DNA of 64,000 nt, taken from positions 2,790,001-2,854,000 of the forward strand of contig OX104130.1 in NCBI GenBank assembly GCA_944470555.2, read 5' to 3'. Each line of letters begins with the position of its first letter. Position 1 is the first letter of the stretch. A program made the position numbers and the translations under genes. The notes beneath the pieces were generated by a model. That model made no database searches and was not told the DNA's origin. It saw only the letters and a list, made by a program, of their open reading frames with translations. This document shows, one piece after another, positions 1 to 11,863 of the stretch. The DNA is from Heterobilharzia americana (taxonomy: Eukaryota; Platyhelminthes; Trematoda; Strigeidida; Schistosomatidae).

Positions 1-2140
1 TACGGAATCCTTTGCCGACGAATCTACAACGATGATCGTCTTTTGCATTTCTGCTTCGACAACCACTTGTTTGTAGACAGTACTATCTTCATCAAGTATA
101 AGGAGAGACACTACTCGCATAATGTCCGCCAACATCAAACTAATGATGGACACAGATTCATCATGCTGCTATAAGCCATCGCCGCAGAGGATCAGTGGAG
201 AACTGACGCTCTTTCTTGAGTACACCTTTGGAACCCAATCACGCGTTATTATAGGCACATAAGTGTTTGTGCCTTGGTGAGGACGGAAAACGTACAGCAG
301 TGAAGCCTGTGTGCTCGGTTGGAAGAATAGAAAGCCAAGTGTGTGTCATGGGAGGAGATAGGGAAGCAATTATTTGAAGCCAACAGAGATTCTCTGCTTG
401 ATGCAGCTTCGAGTAATATTCAGTCTGCTGTCATAATGTTGGTGGAAACAACTGGTAAGTCATATGCTACAGTTAGCAAAAGCAAACGGACTTTCTCAAC
501 CTCACCCAAGCTGACTGATGCGAGAAGACTCATTCCAAATGACTCTGACCACTTTGAGGAACGAAACCAGCCTAAATGTAAACTGAATAAGTCTTTCGAG
601 TAATGAAGAGCAGTGGTGGGTGGTGGAATTGGACAAGATGGAGGAGGCATCAACAATTATGTAGGCTTGTTAAGGATACTGGAAAGAAGGAGATTATGGT
701 GATTGAAACCGTTACCAAAAACGATGGGTTTTTGATAGCCTGCCACGGCAGACGGCCGCAACTTTGAGCCGAATATTTTAAAGGCGATTCAACTGGCTTA
801 TAACAAACCTTCACTCACTCAGCATCCAGCTAGGAATTGAATGGAACCATGATATTAGTTCTTCGACTTTCCTCGAAGTTGAGAAGGCTGTTTCACGTCC
901 GAAAAGATGCCAAGCCTAAAGAGCTGAGTGTTTGCCACTAGAATATTTGGAGGGAGGAGGTAAGAAACTGGTGAGGAAAGTATTAGAGGTACTAGATAGT
1001 ATATGGATATCAGAGTTTGTCCCCTCAAACTACTCTACGTCATTGACCGTTTCACTCTATAAAAAGGGAGATAAGTCTTCTTGTGGCAATCATAGGGGAA
1101 TCAGTTTGACTAACATCATGTTTAAGATCCTGGTGTCCATAGTTATTTGACGCCTAACTGGGCCTGGAGATCAGTGAAGTAGATAAAAACCATGCAGGTT
1201 TTTGAGGTAAACTAATGTGTATCAGCCAGATCTTGACTTTTCCATAGGTTTTGAGATGCAGTCATACTTGTTGGAGGCTGACACTTACCACATTACTTGA
1301 TCTGTAGATGACATTTGGCTCTGTCGATAATGATTTGTTGTGGGAGTGTCTGAGTGCAAACAGGGTACTAAGAAAGTATATAACACTAATCAAGGCTCTC
1401 TACTCAAACACATGCAACCATGTAATGACTTATGGAGGGGTGGCATCTGAAGTGGTGGTAACCAATGTTATCCACCAGGAGTCCTGCTGTCACCGTTTCA
1501 CTTTAACTTAGTCGTAGACATACTAACGAAAATAACCTCAGGTACCTCTGGACTCACGAGGATTAACCTACACCCTAGAAGGTATTTGGTTAATTTGAGC
1601 TATGCAGACGACATTATTCTGTTAGGCGAAGACTAACAAAATACAGGTAGGGTCTTCTGAACACCTTGAGCGGAAATCGGAATATGTATGGTATGAACTG
1701 GAGATCTGTCAAAAATTAAATGATGCTTCAGGACTGGTCTATAGCTTATCTCAGCTTAACGGTGGTGAGTGAAGTGGTGGAATGCGTTAACCACGTCAAT
1801 TACTTTGAAAGTTACATAAGCCCGAACACACTGGTTCCTGATCAAATCTCAGGAACGATACAGAAGGCCTGTCTGGTACCAACCTACACTACCATCTCAG
1901 GCACTGGTGAGACACCCGATTACCCAGTACCGCACCTCAGTTTTTTCTGTTCTATTATATGGTTGTAAGACATAACCGCTGAAAGTAGAAGACATGAATA
2001 GATTTGAAGTTTCAGAACACATGTTTTTTCTCAACGTTGTTCACATGTAGTGGAATCACCATCCGAGTAGTGTAGATGTCAGGCATAGTCACTCGATGAG
2101 GTTGCGGACCTTCAGAAACCCAGGTGACTTGAACGTATGT
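1..2140 (+). pseudogene. RTE-clade LINE family A, copy A1: endonuclease/RT remnant
   Basis: Degenerate copy of a non-LTR retrotransposon of the RTE clade, which copies its RNA at a nicked target using an APE-type endonuclease and a reverse transcriptase. The copy starts inside the endonuclease: positions 1-230 match the same region of copy A2 near 27100-27330. Around 1050-1150 a frame reads KKGDKSSCGNHRGISLTNI, an RT signature of this clade. Near 1310-1430 it reads SVDNDLLWECLS and LIKALYSNT, and near 1600-1630 SYADDIILLGED holds the catalytic YADD. Several frame changes and stops separate these blocks, so it is dead. The C-terminal block (KVEDMNRFEVSEHMF, near 1980) breaks off where a SINE-3 copy is inserted. 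Clade assignment is firm; a match to a named element such as SR2 or SR3 is not claimed. Confidence 0.85.
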
Positions 2141-2149
2141 TAGCTGGTT

Positions 2150-2330
2150 GAAGACGACCGGTAGGAAGCCCTGCTTCATCTAGGTTTCGTGCTTGTTGGC
2201 ACTCTTCAGCAAGGTGCGTCAGAAATCTCAATGGAACTGACGTCCCGCCCAAGGTTCAAACCCACGCCACACAGCGTTATAGTCAGCGATCCTACCACTG
2301 AGCTATTCGAGATGCGAGTGAGCTCCTTTA
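2150..2330 (-). mobile_element. SINE-3 copy (tRNA-headed, hammerhead-type), inserted in A1
   Basis: Read on the minus strand, a tRNA-like head with a B-box-like GGTTCAAA core lies near 2265 (reverse complemented). It is followed downstream by CTGAAGA, the stem II hairpin GTGCCAACAAGCAC and GAAA, the order of a hammerhead core. The cleavage segment is disturbed by an insertion relative to other copies. It sits between the RT C-terminus and the 3' UTR of A1, so it inserted after A1 did. Confidence 0.7.
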
Positions 2331-2344
2331 GAAACATATGTTAC

Positions 2345-2640
2345 CCATGCTGAGCTCAGGTATATTCACTCCTTGACGGCTTCGAATGTTTAGGCTTTTT
2401 CGATGACCATCATTTTCGTTTTCCTTCTCCTCCTATATACCTTTACTTACTTTGATATCAATCTTTCTCCGTCCATTTGATCTGTACATGTTCCTACTGT
2501 GAAATTTGGCAAATTGAACCTATGTACTTTTGTTCGAGGTTCTACATTGATTTTGTTTTCCAAACGGTTTGTAAACTTCAGCGTGATGATTTTGTTCATG
2601 GATCGATTAAACTGAAGACTTGTGAAGACCAAATGAAACT
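2345..2640 (+). mobile_element. RTE family A copy A1, 3' UTR remainder
   Basis: The stretch with AGGTTCTACATTGATTTTG near 2538 recurs, nearly unchanged, on the minus strand at about 46810 directly downstream of another RTE A C-terminus. A diverged version is seen near 34370. This marks it as the family A 3' UTR, separated from the A1 body by the SINE-3 insertion. Confidence 0.6.
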
Positions 2641-2879
2641 CAACATAGGTACTAAACGGAATGGTTGATAAGAACTTATGTTGTGGCGATTCCGTGCATA
2701 TTTATTACGAAATAATAATAGTTCTCAGTTGACGGGGATAGAAGTAATTTGATTTCTTGAAGTCTGCAAAATGTAACCAGGTTGAGTTATTTTTACAGTG
2801 ATAGAAGAGTCTAATTTCGGCACCCTTGTTGAGCGTAATGCCATATAGAACAAGTCTATCTGACATAACAGCATGATCT

Positions 2880-3227
2880 ACTGGATGACGTGTCAACCAC
2901 ACATTAACATGCATATTCATAACAAGGTCATCACATAATTTCCTTACTCAGCTCCTATAACTTCATCACTTTCCACTTCTGGATTCTGATGGTTGTTCAA
3001 CTTTCTAGTTTACCCGGTGGCTAACAGTGGGATCCAAGAGGCACGTTCCGTCAGCTGTATGTACCTGCATTGCAGTGAGTGGTGATGTTCTCACTTACAC
3101 TCGAAGCTAGTACTCATCTCTTCAAACACCAGAGTACCATCCACTAGACTGGTAATACAACTTTACATGAAACTAGGAGTGGTACTGAGTCATTTGTATT
3201 GCATGTTTTCGACGTTGATTCAATGAA
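2880..3227. repeat. Inverted repeat IR1, left arm (348 bp)
   Basis: Reverse complement of 4563-4910 over the full 348 positions; the only difference I found is T/C at about 2886. The sequence just outside the arms is only loosely similar. A Sm-alpha-like SINE on the minus strand lies within it. The arms enclose PLE fragment P1. Confidence 0.95.
3005..3150 (-). mobile_element. SINE-1 (Sm-alpha-like) copy with stem-II-deleted ribozyme, IR1 left arm
   Basis: On the minus strand, a tRNA-like head (TCTAGTGGATGGTACTC, then TCTGGTGTTTGAAG) precedes GGTACATACAGCTGACGGAA and ends with TGGATCCCACTGTTAGCCAC. The flanks are those of schistosome Sm-alpha hammerhead SINEs, but the stem II hairpin between CTGACG and GAA is missing, so the ribozyme should be inactive. 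The twin copy in the other arm has the same deletion. Confidence 0.75.
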
Positions 3228-3479
3228 TAGTGAACCAGTGATCAACCTCTCTTTTCACCTAATCACTGTACATTTTGGAACTTTAGAATTTAGAAACAGC
3301 GCCCAGTGCATAAGTTTTCAGCATACTTAGTGTCAACATTATATTACGTTAGAAACCGCTTTCAATCGACGCTAACCAACTTGTAAGAGATGGAACGAAG
3401 TCTGAATAACATCCAGATAAAAATGGATGAAGAAAATCATTCGTTTTGTTGTGATAAGCTCATATAGCAACAGACCAAT

Positions 3480-4560
3480 CAACAGAGCTCTAGAAGCAGT
3501 TAGAGATTAACCCACTCATGGAACCTAGGGAACAGCTGAATGTCACACCTCTACAGCTTTCAGGTTCCAAGATAAGAAGAATACGCAAACAAACCATAGG
3601 AGTAGCGATGGAATTACTGATATCTTCAGCGGTGGAAAGTATATTTAAGGAAGATTGGGAACGTATGACTCTTAGAACGTTCAACCTTACTCCTAAGATA
3701 TAGTGGGGATGTATGAGTAACACACTGACTGCTTTAGAATCAGGAAATTCATGGTTTCTGCACACACACACAAAGTCCATGGCAGAGGAGATTCTATTTA
3801 CTTACCAGTTAGAAACTTAATCACAAGAATTTGTTAAACTAAATTTCAAGATAAAGCGAAGACAAAACTATAGTTTAGACAAAACCTTTACACTCCAACA
3901 GATATTTTAGGCTTTAGGTCATCGTACCCCGCATTAATGTGAGCAAGTTAAGCTAACTAGTTAGGCAATCAAGCTAGGAGTTCAACTGATAACTGAAAAA
4001 AACTCTGAATAAGGAAATAAAACAACTGACACAAATTATAAAGCTACTTATTATCCTCAGAACTTTATTCAACACAGGAATTCATAAGAAAGTTCTAAGT
4101 ATTAATGTGACTAACAACCTGCAATACAACTTATACGGAGTTCACCTCTTATGTTGTTTTGTCGTATAGGGAAGGTATGTTAGAAACTGCCATTGGGATT
4201 TCTAACAGGGCTGAGATTAGAATGGCATTAATGCCTACAAATTCATTCATAAACAAACGATTCCGGTTAAAACATTCTATTGACCCGATGAAACAAAATA
4301 ATTTAATTTACTCAATACCATAGAATAACTGTGAGGTTAAGTACGTAGGTCAAACTAGCCGGACAGCTTGGACGAACTTAGCATTTCATAAGAATGTAGC
4401 TAAATTTAGAATAACAGGGCGCATCAAGAACAGTAACTCAGGAAAATCAATCGGCCATTGGTATGTATGAACTGACACAATCACACAATATGTAGGGACA
4501 AAGCAACAGTTTCAAAGACTAATGTGGCAGAAGGGAGGGAGAGATGAGACACTGAATTTC
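3480..4560 (+). pseudogene. Penelope-like element P1 (lineage 1): RT and GIY-YIG remnant
   Basis: The frame at 3518-3700 reads GVAMELLISSAVESIFKEDW followed by TLRTFNLTPKI, a decayed form of the PLE reverse transcriptase block G.AMGSP...VA..F.EDFE. The usual YVDD is gone (WGCMSNTL). Around 4325-4400 CEVKYVGQTSRTAWT resembles the GIY-YIG endonuclease core used by PLEs to nick the target. Stops and frame changes are frequent. The whole fragment is enclosed by the 348-bp inverted arms of IR1, an arrangement typical of PLEs, which often carry inverted partial copies. Confidence 0.75.
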
Positions 4561-4562
4561 TG

Positions 4563-4910
4563 TTCATTGAATCAACGTCGAAAACATGCAATACAAATGA
4601 CTCAGTACCACTCCTAGTTTCATGTAAAGTTGTATTACCAGTCTAGTGGATGGTACTCTGGTGTTTGAAGAGATGAGTACTAGCTTCGAGTGTAAGTGAG
4701 AACATCACCACTCACTGCAATGCAGGTACATACAGCTGACGGAACGTGCCTCTTGGATCCCACTGTTAGCCACCGGGTAAACTAGAAAGTTGAACAACCA
4801 TCAGAATCCAGAAGTGGAAAGTGATGAAGTTATAGGAGCTGAGTAAGGAAATTATGTGATGACCTTGTTATGAATATGCATGTTAATGTGTGGTTGACAC
4901 GTCGTCCAGT
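4563..4910. repeat. Inverted repeat IR1, right arm (348 bp)
   Basis: Reverse complement of 2880-3227, with about 1.3 kb between the arms. The near-perfect identity contrasts with the heavily decayed PLE sequence between them. This suggests recent arm-to-arm gene conversion, or a recent duplication of one arm. Confidence 0.95.
4640..4790 (+). mobile_element. SINE-1 (Sm-alpha-like) copy with stem-II-deleted ribozyme, IR1 right arm
   Basis: Plus-strand twin of the copy at 3005-3150: tRNA-like head, GGTACATACAGCTGACGGAA, then TGGATCCCACTGTTAGCCAC. Stem II of the hammerhead is absent in both twins, so the deletion predates the arm duplication or was spread by conversion. Confidence 0.75.
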
Positions 4911-4914
4911 AAGT

Positions 4915-5330
4915 CAGACTGTAGCACTACTTGTTATATCAAACGAAAATACTCAACTTGAACTTGAAATATCCTTCAGAAATGAGAATAAAAATTTAGA
5001 AATACCCTAAGTTCTCGGTAAAACTACTTCCAACATCACAGAATCTATTTGTTTCTTAAAGACTTCACACGGATCTTTTTAACGGATGGGAGGAATAGGA
5101 AACCAGGATATAAGGAGTCTTAGTGAATAACAGTCATTCACGACCAGTCCGAAAGACAGTTGTTGGATATTATCGTGGATAAAGTTCTCGGGAAATTGCG
5201 ACCCCTGACGCAGTTCATTATGGCATCATCAAAAAGAACTCAAGCTAAGAAGGTAGTCTACTGTGAACTTCCACCATATTTGCCAGTTATAGTTCACTAT
5301 AAGACATGCCACCGACAGAAATGGAACGAC
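4915..5330. other. No gene recognised
   Basis: AT-rich sequence between IR1 and the next SINE. The open frame at 5160-5492 runs into the SINE-3 copy and has no family signature. Confidence 0.4.
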
Positions 5331-5334
5331 GTAA

Positions 5335-5525
5335 CTTTATGGATTTTAGTTGGCTGGAGGCAATCGACGGCAAGCCCTGCTCAACTTGGGTATCTTGCTT
5401 TTTGTCTCTTATCAGCAAGGTGTATCTGCAACCTCAAAGGGACGGACATCCGGTTTTGGATTCTAGCTCCTATCACCCAGTATTGCAGTTAGCAACGTTA
5501 CCACGGAGCTATTCGGGATTCCACT
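5335..5525 (-). mobile_element. SINE-3 copy, degenerate
   Basis: Starts with the family 3' end TGGCTGGAGGCAATCGAC and ends with the tRNA-like head (TTACCACGGAGCTATTCGGG read on plus). On the minus strand the ribozyme region reads CTGATAAGAGAC followed by AAAAAGCAAG, so both conserved boxes are damaged. Confidence 0.65.
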
Positions 5526-5809
5526 AAACTTCCGCAGGGCTGGAGTGAATACACTGGTCACACTCCAGGGACCCTTGTTATGCTGGATCAAATAACTTGA
5601 CCTCTGTAAGCAAATGAGCTTATGTGCAAATGTCCCGAGACTGCCTTAATATTCATTTTATTGTCATGAGAATTACGTTTGAGTCTCAGTGGAAACAACA
5701 TCATTAGAAGAGAAATAATCTAAGAGACAGCTTTATAAGGTCGTACAAAGTTGATTGTTAAGATTGATAGGTCATTTGATTAAGAATTCAGCTGAAGGAC
5801 AGACAGTCG

Positions 5810-5811
<2 letters not shown>

Positions 5812-5866
<55 letters not shown>
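5812..5866. repeat. (AT)n microsatellite
   Basis: Uninterrupted AT dinucleotide run of about 54 bases. Open frames crossing it on both strands are repeat artefacts. Confidence 0.98.
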
Positions 5867-5868
<2 letters not shown>

Positions 5869-6625
5869 GTCGTTGGCATGATTTTAGCAAAAACAACCAT
5901 TCACATCCAAGGTCATCAAGAGAAAGAAATAAGTAAGTTGTGTAGGAAATGTCATAGCTCATTTCTTTCTGAAGTTAGTGCTGATGATGTTGTCCAGAAA
6001 AACAATGAAGCTTCCTGATTAAAGTATCCAATTCAGAGGAAAAAACACCACCACCAAAGTCCTCTTCGTTAACTATGACTATTCTCCATCATCTCAGTTG
6101 AAGACAGCAACTAATTCACTGTCAATACCGATATTAGTTCTATCTCCAAACTGTTAACCATCTAAGAAGGTGATGCAGAATCCCACTCCCATTTTACTAT
6201 AGACCTCGAAAGATTAACGAATTATGGATCTCCTCACTATCTTAAATTATTACCATGAAAATGAACAGATAATCCTATACGTAGGGACAAATTTGTACCA
6301 ACTTTTTTCGATACTAATAATAATGAATCAATAATGAGCTATCTGGTCTGCAGGTCATCATCTGATTATAACTTCATTATCTTTTATTCAGTTGGTTTCC
6401 TTGAAAAAATTCTAGCAAGGCAAGAAAAACAGATTTTGAGGAATGTGACGAATTTATGGTATTTTGTCGCCTTCTTTTTAATCGCTTGTAGATTATAAAG
6501 ATTACAAGGTATACATAGGTTGGTCACCAGATAGCAAAACAATTTCATGTTGTCTAGTCCCATGTGATGACTGAATTCCACCGAGCACTTCGCAATGTGG
6601 CCACCGAGCTAGGAGGATCAATATC
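5867..6625. other. Anonymous AT-rich DNA
   Basis: No repeat family, domain or convincing exon recognised; only short open frames. Confidence 0.4.
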
Positions 6626-6631
6626 GTGGTG

Positions 6632-6840
6632 GTTGGTTGGAGACAATCGATAGGAATCCCCACACCACCTACTCAAATGTCTCAGTGGTAACGTCACTGA
6701 CTCCAACACTGGGTGACATGGGTTCGAGCCTTGGAGAGAAGACCACTTCTTTCTAGGTTGCAGGTACGCCTTGCTGAAGAGTGCCGGAAAGCGTGAAACG
6801 TACATTGAGCAAGACTTATTCCAGCTTGCCTCCAAATAAC
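6632..6840. mobile_element. SINE-3 inverted pair: minus 3' piece joined to plus copy
   Basis: 6635-6660 holds the family 3' end in minus orientation (GGTTGGTTGGAGACAATCG). From about 6685 a plus-strand head follows (TCTCAGTGGTAACGTCACTG, then the B-box-like GGGTTCGAGCC). The ribozyme region at 6772-6812 reads CTGAAGA, GTGCCGGAAAGCGT and GAAA, then a plus-strand 3' end CTTGCCTCCAA. The conserved boxes CTGAAGA and GAAA are intact and stem II can still pair. The two pieces meet with heads inward. Confidence 0.65.
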
Positions 6841-6976
6841 TGATAATCACAGTGTATATGCAGACAAATGCAATCTACATTCCTTAGATACCGAAACGAA
6901 AGTAGGTCATTGGTGAAAGATAATGAAAGGACTGCTACAGATTAAGAAAGTTTGAACTTAACAAATTCTGCTTCAA

Positions 6977-7228
6977 GGTTTGTGGATATTTATTTATTAG
7001 TTTCAAGATGGTACTCATCATGGACTGACATCAGTTGGAAGAACAGTTGAAACCCGGTAGCACCGGACAGGTATTTCCACCCAGTATGGGACCCCATACC
7101 AGTGTGTGCCAATGACCCCACTATCCAGGGATCGGAACTACGACCGTCAGGTTCCTCAGCCAACATACTACCATTGAGCTACTGGGTCAGAATCCAATGG
7201 CACATATTTCCTATTTCTGGCAGTTCGC
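6977..7228 (-). mobile_element. SINE-2 copy, minus half of a head-to-head pair
   Basis: On the minus strand the copy runs from a tRNA-like head (about 7200 down to 7110) through a decayed ribozyme region to the family 3' end, which on plus reads GATGGTACTCATCATGGACT. The ribozyme region keeps the stem II loop order (GGTCCCATACTGGG) but CTGANGA has become TATGGG, so it should be inactive. Confidence 0.7.
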
Positions 7229-7395
7229 GACGTTTCACGATATCCATCCTATACCATCGTTGAGTAAGAGTCCTCATATCCGAATTGGTTGACCCCATCG
7301 GTCCCGACTTGTCACTTGAACTTCAGAAACTACCTCTCGAAGTGAGTCCCGAATTTGCGATGTGTATAGTGAAATTAAAGAAGGAGGAAACTGTG
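7229..7395. repeat. Conserved segment between inverted SINE-2 heads
   Basis: The segment with CCGACTTGTCACTTGAACTT and CTACCTCTCGAAG recurs, diverged, between SINE-2 heads at about 53465-53545. It also recurs reverse complemented at about 58170-58250, so it is part of a composite element rather than chance flanking DNA. Confidence 0.55.
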
Positions 7396-7548
7396 GACCA
7401 TTGGATTCTAACCCAGTGGTTCAATCTTAATGTGATGGCCCAGGAACCTGGATGTCCTGGGTTAGATTCCCCACAGGGTCATGAGTTCGCCCTATTGAAG
7501 AGTCCCATACCAGTATTAAACAGCTGTTCAGTGCTCAGCACTATGCAT
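7396..7548 (+). mobile_element. SINE-2 copy, plus half, 3'-truncated
   Basis: Head with CCCAGTGGTTCAATC and the B-box-like GGGTTAGATTCC. The ribozyme region (TTGAAGAGTCCCATACCAG, then TTAAACAGCTGTTCAGTGCT) has lost the GAAA box. The copy is fused at about 7546 to the next SINE-2, which is in minus orientation. Confidence 0.7.
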
Positions 7549-7670
7549 CCATGACCCCGCCCGCTAGGGGTCGAACTCAGTACCTTCGGGTTGCGTCTTG
7601 AACGCGTCAACCATTCAGTCACTGGGTCGAAGTTAAATGGTCCACAGTTTCCTGTTTCTGTCTATTTACC
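7546..7670 (-). mobile_element. SINE-2 head fragment
   Basis: Reverse complement of the tRNA-like head, with the B-box complement GGGGTCGAACTC near 7565 and the head start near 7640. The ribozyme and tail are missing, lost at the junction with the plus copy before it. The following 7670-7740 holds a SINE-2 3' tail piece (TGATGAATACTACCC, then CCTCCACAAACC). Confidence 0.65.
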
Positions 7671-7889
7671 ACTTATTTTCGGTCTGTGATGAATACTACC
7701 CTGAAATAAATAAAACCTCCACAAACCGCAAAATAAATTACTACCTAGTGCTCATTAGTGACATGATCGAAGATGGATATCCCGACCTTCTAACGAGAAG
7801 CCATGACTTGTAGGGTCGACCAGTAGGAAGTAAACCAAGTACCAAAAGAACATCTTGGTGGATAGTTACGAAGTAGGAAAACATGGATT

Positions 7890-8090
7890 GTTGAACTCCT
7901 TCCCAGTGACTGAACGGTTAACACATCCACCTGGAACCCTGAAAGTCCTGGGTTCAATTTCCAGCTGGATCGTGGATGGGGACTGCTGAGGCGTCCCATA
8001 TTAGGACGAAACAGCTGTCCAGTGTTTCCAGGTTTTCAATGATTTTCCACTGAATCACTGTGTGATGGCTACCATCTTGAAATATATGGA
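7890..8090 (+). mobile_element. SINE-2 copy with near-intact hammerhead
   Basis: Head with CCCAGTGACTGAACGG and the B-box-like GGGTTCAATTTCC. At 7982-8026 the hammerhead order is complete: stem I half GGACTG, CTGAGGC (one change from CTGANGA), stem II hairpin GTCCCATATTAGGAC, GAAA, the self-pairing stem III ACAGCTGT, cleavage base C, then CAGTG, which pairs with the upstream CACTG-type half. The last A of CTGANGA is C here, which is expected to reduce or abolish cleavage. Confidence 0.75.
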
Positions 8091-8094
8091 AGTG

Positions 8095-9150
8095 TTAAGT
8101 AGGGGAAAAATTTCGACAATTTATATGATGGTTACCATTATTTTTAAGTACCTTTGGTATGAAGATTACCTACAGGTTGTCATCAAGGAGTTAAATGTTA
8201 TACTTAAATGTTGTGGGATATCCTAGTGTTATTGCTTTTCCTAAATTTCATATCACCAGTTGATTTGAAAACCGCTCAGTACTGTATCTTCTCAGGGGAT
8301 GACTTACAAGGAGAAAACGAATAACTTTTTGCTCTAAACTTTATATTTGACCTTGAAGTTGTTGAACTACATCTTCCAGACCTTCATTGTACTGCGTCAT
8401 CTCTCACCTAAGAAGAGAAATAACTTGTTGACAGTCTGTGAATCTAGTTATATAAGCAGCTTATTGGTCTAGGCAGTTGACTTTCAGTCAGTGAGTCGCA
8501 GATTCAAACATCCATTCAGATACCAATGGTGTGAGCAACCGAGGCAGTATCATAGGCTCTTTTACATTAGGTTTGACTTGGGTGTGTACAAAGTTACTGA
8601 GTGCATTTTGATTCGATTCGACCTACTTGGAAGTTGTTTTCATATAATGTCTCTAGTTTATATTTGTTCGTATACTTTCGGCGGATTGTGAGATCAAGTA
8701 TCTTATGCGAGCACCTTTTCATTAAGGAGTAATTTTCTTACTTCACTAAGATAGTTTGATATTTGAACTCTATGCTCTGTATCAAATTTGAATGGACTAC
8801 TGAATGAAATGAGCGGTTCAACAGTTGTGAAAAAGACCCCCAGAAAAGTGTGTCTAAACACTGGGTGTTGCAGACAACTGTTCTGTCTCCTTACCCTGGT
8901 AGAAAACCTCATCCTTATAAACAGTTTCGGGGCAAAATCGAAGTAGTCAGTTGTTTTTTCTTAGTTCTGATCTATTCAAAATTTTACCTATTCACAAATT
9001 CACATATGAAAGGTACGTCAAGAATCACTGAGGTCTTTATAACCTTCCAGTAGCACTGCCTTTGTGATAATACTTAAATCATAACTTTCCACCATCTGTT
9101 CACTTAAAATTCTTCAGCGGTGTGAAACTTTTGCGAAATAAAATCGCGGT
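8095..9150. other. Anonymous AT-rich DNA
   Basis: No family signature seen. Short open frames on both strands look like chance. Confidence 0.4.
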
Positions 9151-9154
9151 TAAA

Positions 9155-9535
9155 CAGTCCTGCGCTCATTAGTGACTTGCTTCCAGGTGAGGTTTCATTA
9201 AGTTCTAATAAGAAGTCCATAACAGGTAGGTCAAACCAAGTCGGTAGTGAGGACAAATACTAAGCAACAGCATTTGATGAAGGTTGAGCTATATCGCGAG
9301 TTGACAGAAATAAGACTATGTGGAACGCTGGATCTCGACCCAGTGACTGAATGGTATGCCTCTAGGTTCGATCCCCGACGGGACCATGGGTGCGTACTGC
9401 TATGGATTCTTAAGCTAGGAAGAAAAGACTGTCCAGTAGTCCTAGATTCTCAAGGGTTCTCCAGATGAAGTCATTCAATGATGAACACCAACTTCTTGAA
9501 ATAAATAAATAAATCTCTATAAACCCTAAGACTGA
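9155..9535 (+). mobile_element. SINE-2 copy with its 5' extension
   Basis: The 5' part (GCTCATTAGTGACTTGC at about 9164, AGGTCAAACCAAG at about 9228) matches the segment upstream of the SINE-2 heads at 7770-7850 and 55915-55985. The head (CCCAGTGACTGAATGG, then AGGTTCGATCCCC) is good; the ribozyme region near 9400-9450 is strongly decayed. The 3' end is GATGAACACCAACTTC followed by an AAAT repeat. Confidence 0.7.
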
Positions 9536-9984
9536 ATGAACAGCATAATGTCCGAAAAGAAAATGGTATGTGACTCGGTCTTTTTGACTTCAATTCTCAC
9601 ATCAAAAGATTTAGTAGTATTAAGGTAACATCAGAAAGGGAATTATGACCAGTCTCAAAATACGTGGTTTGTTGATGACACCATGGCTGAATTAAAAGTA
9701 TCAGACAATGAGAGTTATACTACTCTTTTTATATCAGTAGTTAAAAATTAATTTCGAATTATTCTAATTGCACGGAATTTATCTCTTTCATTTACATGCA
9801 ATGGAAGCCAGTTATGAAATAAGTGAGCAGTTTATCAGTATTACTGACTAGGGTTGATAAAACCAACAATTTTACTCCACGACGTGAGAGAAGAGGCGAA
9901 TATGACAAGTGTGGTTACCAGAAGAGGTAAAGCATGAGTGTTAGTTTTATTTGATGGCTCGAAGTTGAACTCAGGATGCGCGTC

Positions 9985-10115
9985 TTGTCCTATTCAGGAA
10001 CCACTCGTCAGCTGGATGCACCTACATCTCAGTAGGTAACGATCTCCCTGCCGGGACTCGAACCCAGTGCCCACCTCCTTAAGTTCCAAAGCACTACCCG
10101 CTGAGCCATCGAAGC
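9985..10115 (-). mobile_element. SINE-1 (Sm-alpha-like) copy
   Basis: On the minus strand a tRNA-like head with the B-box-like GGGTTCGAGTCCC is followed by GTGCATCCAGCTGACGAGTG. CTGACGA is intact, stem II is rearranged, and GAAA has become AAGA before CGCGCATCCTGAG. The flanks clearly identify the family; the ribozyme should be inactive. Confidence 0.75.
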
Positions 10116-10119
10116 GTGA

Positions 10120-11290
10120 TAACCGGTTCTTGGACAACAGGTATTTGTTGGCATTTAATGATACACCATACTTGTAATTAACATTGCTAAGATTACCTCG
10201 ACTGATATTACTCCATTTTACTGATACAATAAACAAAATAAAATATTTATTGATGCGAGTTCCACTTATTACCCTTTCCAAAATAACTGTCCCGATTCAA
10301 TCGAAGATGCAATACAACATACATATGGTTGCCACAAAAATGAAGCAGGATCACTGTCGCACAGTGTTTATTTCATAAATGAAGATTTGAAATGTTTGTG
10401 AAGTCACTCTTAAACTCATTTCAGGTACACATCAGTAGGCTTTTTCCACAATTAGTACCAAATTCCGGAGATCTGGTTTCAGTATCACCAGTAATTATCC
10501 ACTTTGAACATTCATTTTGAAGCTATGAAGTTCCCTATGAATATAAACACTTTCAGGAATGTAGGTGAGTTTGCCTTATTCCCCGCTGAAATCCCACCAG
10601 CAATTATCCCAACAGAGTTTATATAAACACATTATTAGGTATATGAGTTGACCATGTTCTATTCATACCAATTGTGCATTTAGCTTAGGGTGAAGTGTAA
10701 TCAACATTTACGTATCAGAAAATTCTGTTAGCTCTGAAACAAAAAGTCAAAGACATCGATAAGGTGAACGCATTCATCATCGCCATGTTCTTCATGAGGT
10801 TTTATGTAACTGACACTGGTTAGTTAGGAAACACTTGCTCCGTTATATTTGTAAGTTATTTCCAAAACCGAAAATATCAAGATAACTTATTAGTAAGAGG
10901 TGAATGTCAACTGAAGAAAATAAGAATCGATTAAATTCAACAAAACAACTGTAACGCATTCAAAATCATACTCACTCACCATCCAGCTTCAATTTAAAGA
11001 CTGCCTCACCTATTCGTTGTTGAGCTCTACCGTTTATCAGTCATCTTTTATGATTAAATGTAAGTAAATCCTGTGTACTTGCCGAGTAGTCAGCTCAACA
11101 TTATTCTACGTCTTTTCCACCACTAACTCACTCTGCTCTACACCCCTCTGCAACAACCAAACTAACTGCCTACCTACCCACAGGCCAGAAGAAAATGTAT
11201 CAACAGGTGGTCGTTATGCAAACTTCACCACCGATTCACTTTATCCCAGAGAATGTACATACCCAGAAATTACTTCATAAATGTCGCCTC
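10120..11290. other. Anonymous AT-rich DNA
   Basis: No gene or known repeat family recognised between the SINE-1 copy and the tetranucleotide array. Confidence 0.4.
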
Positions 11291-11293
11291 CTC

Positions 11294-11863
<570 letters not shown>

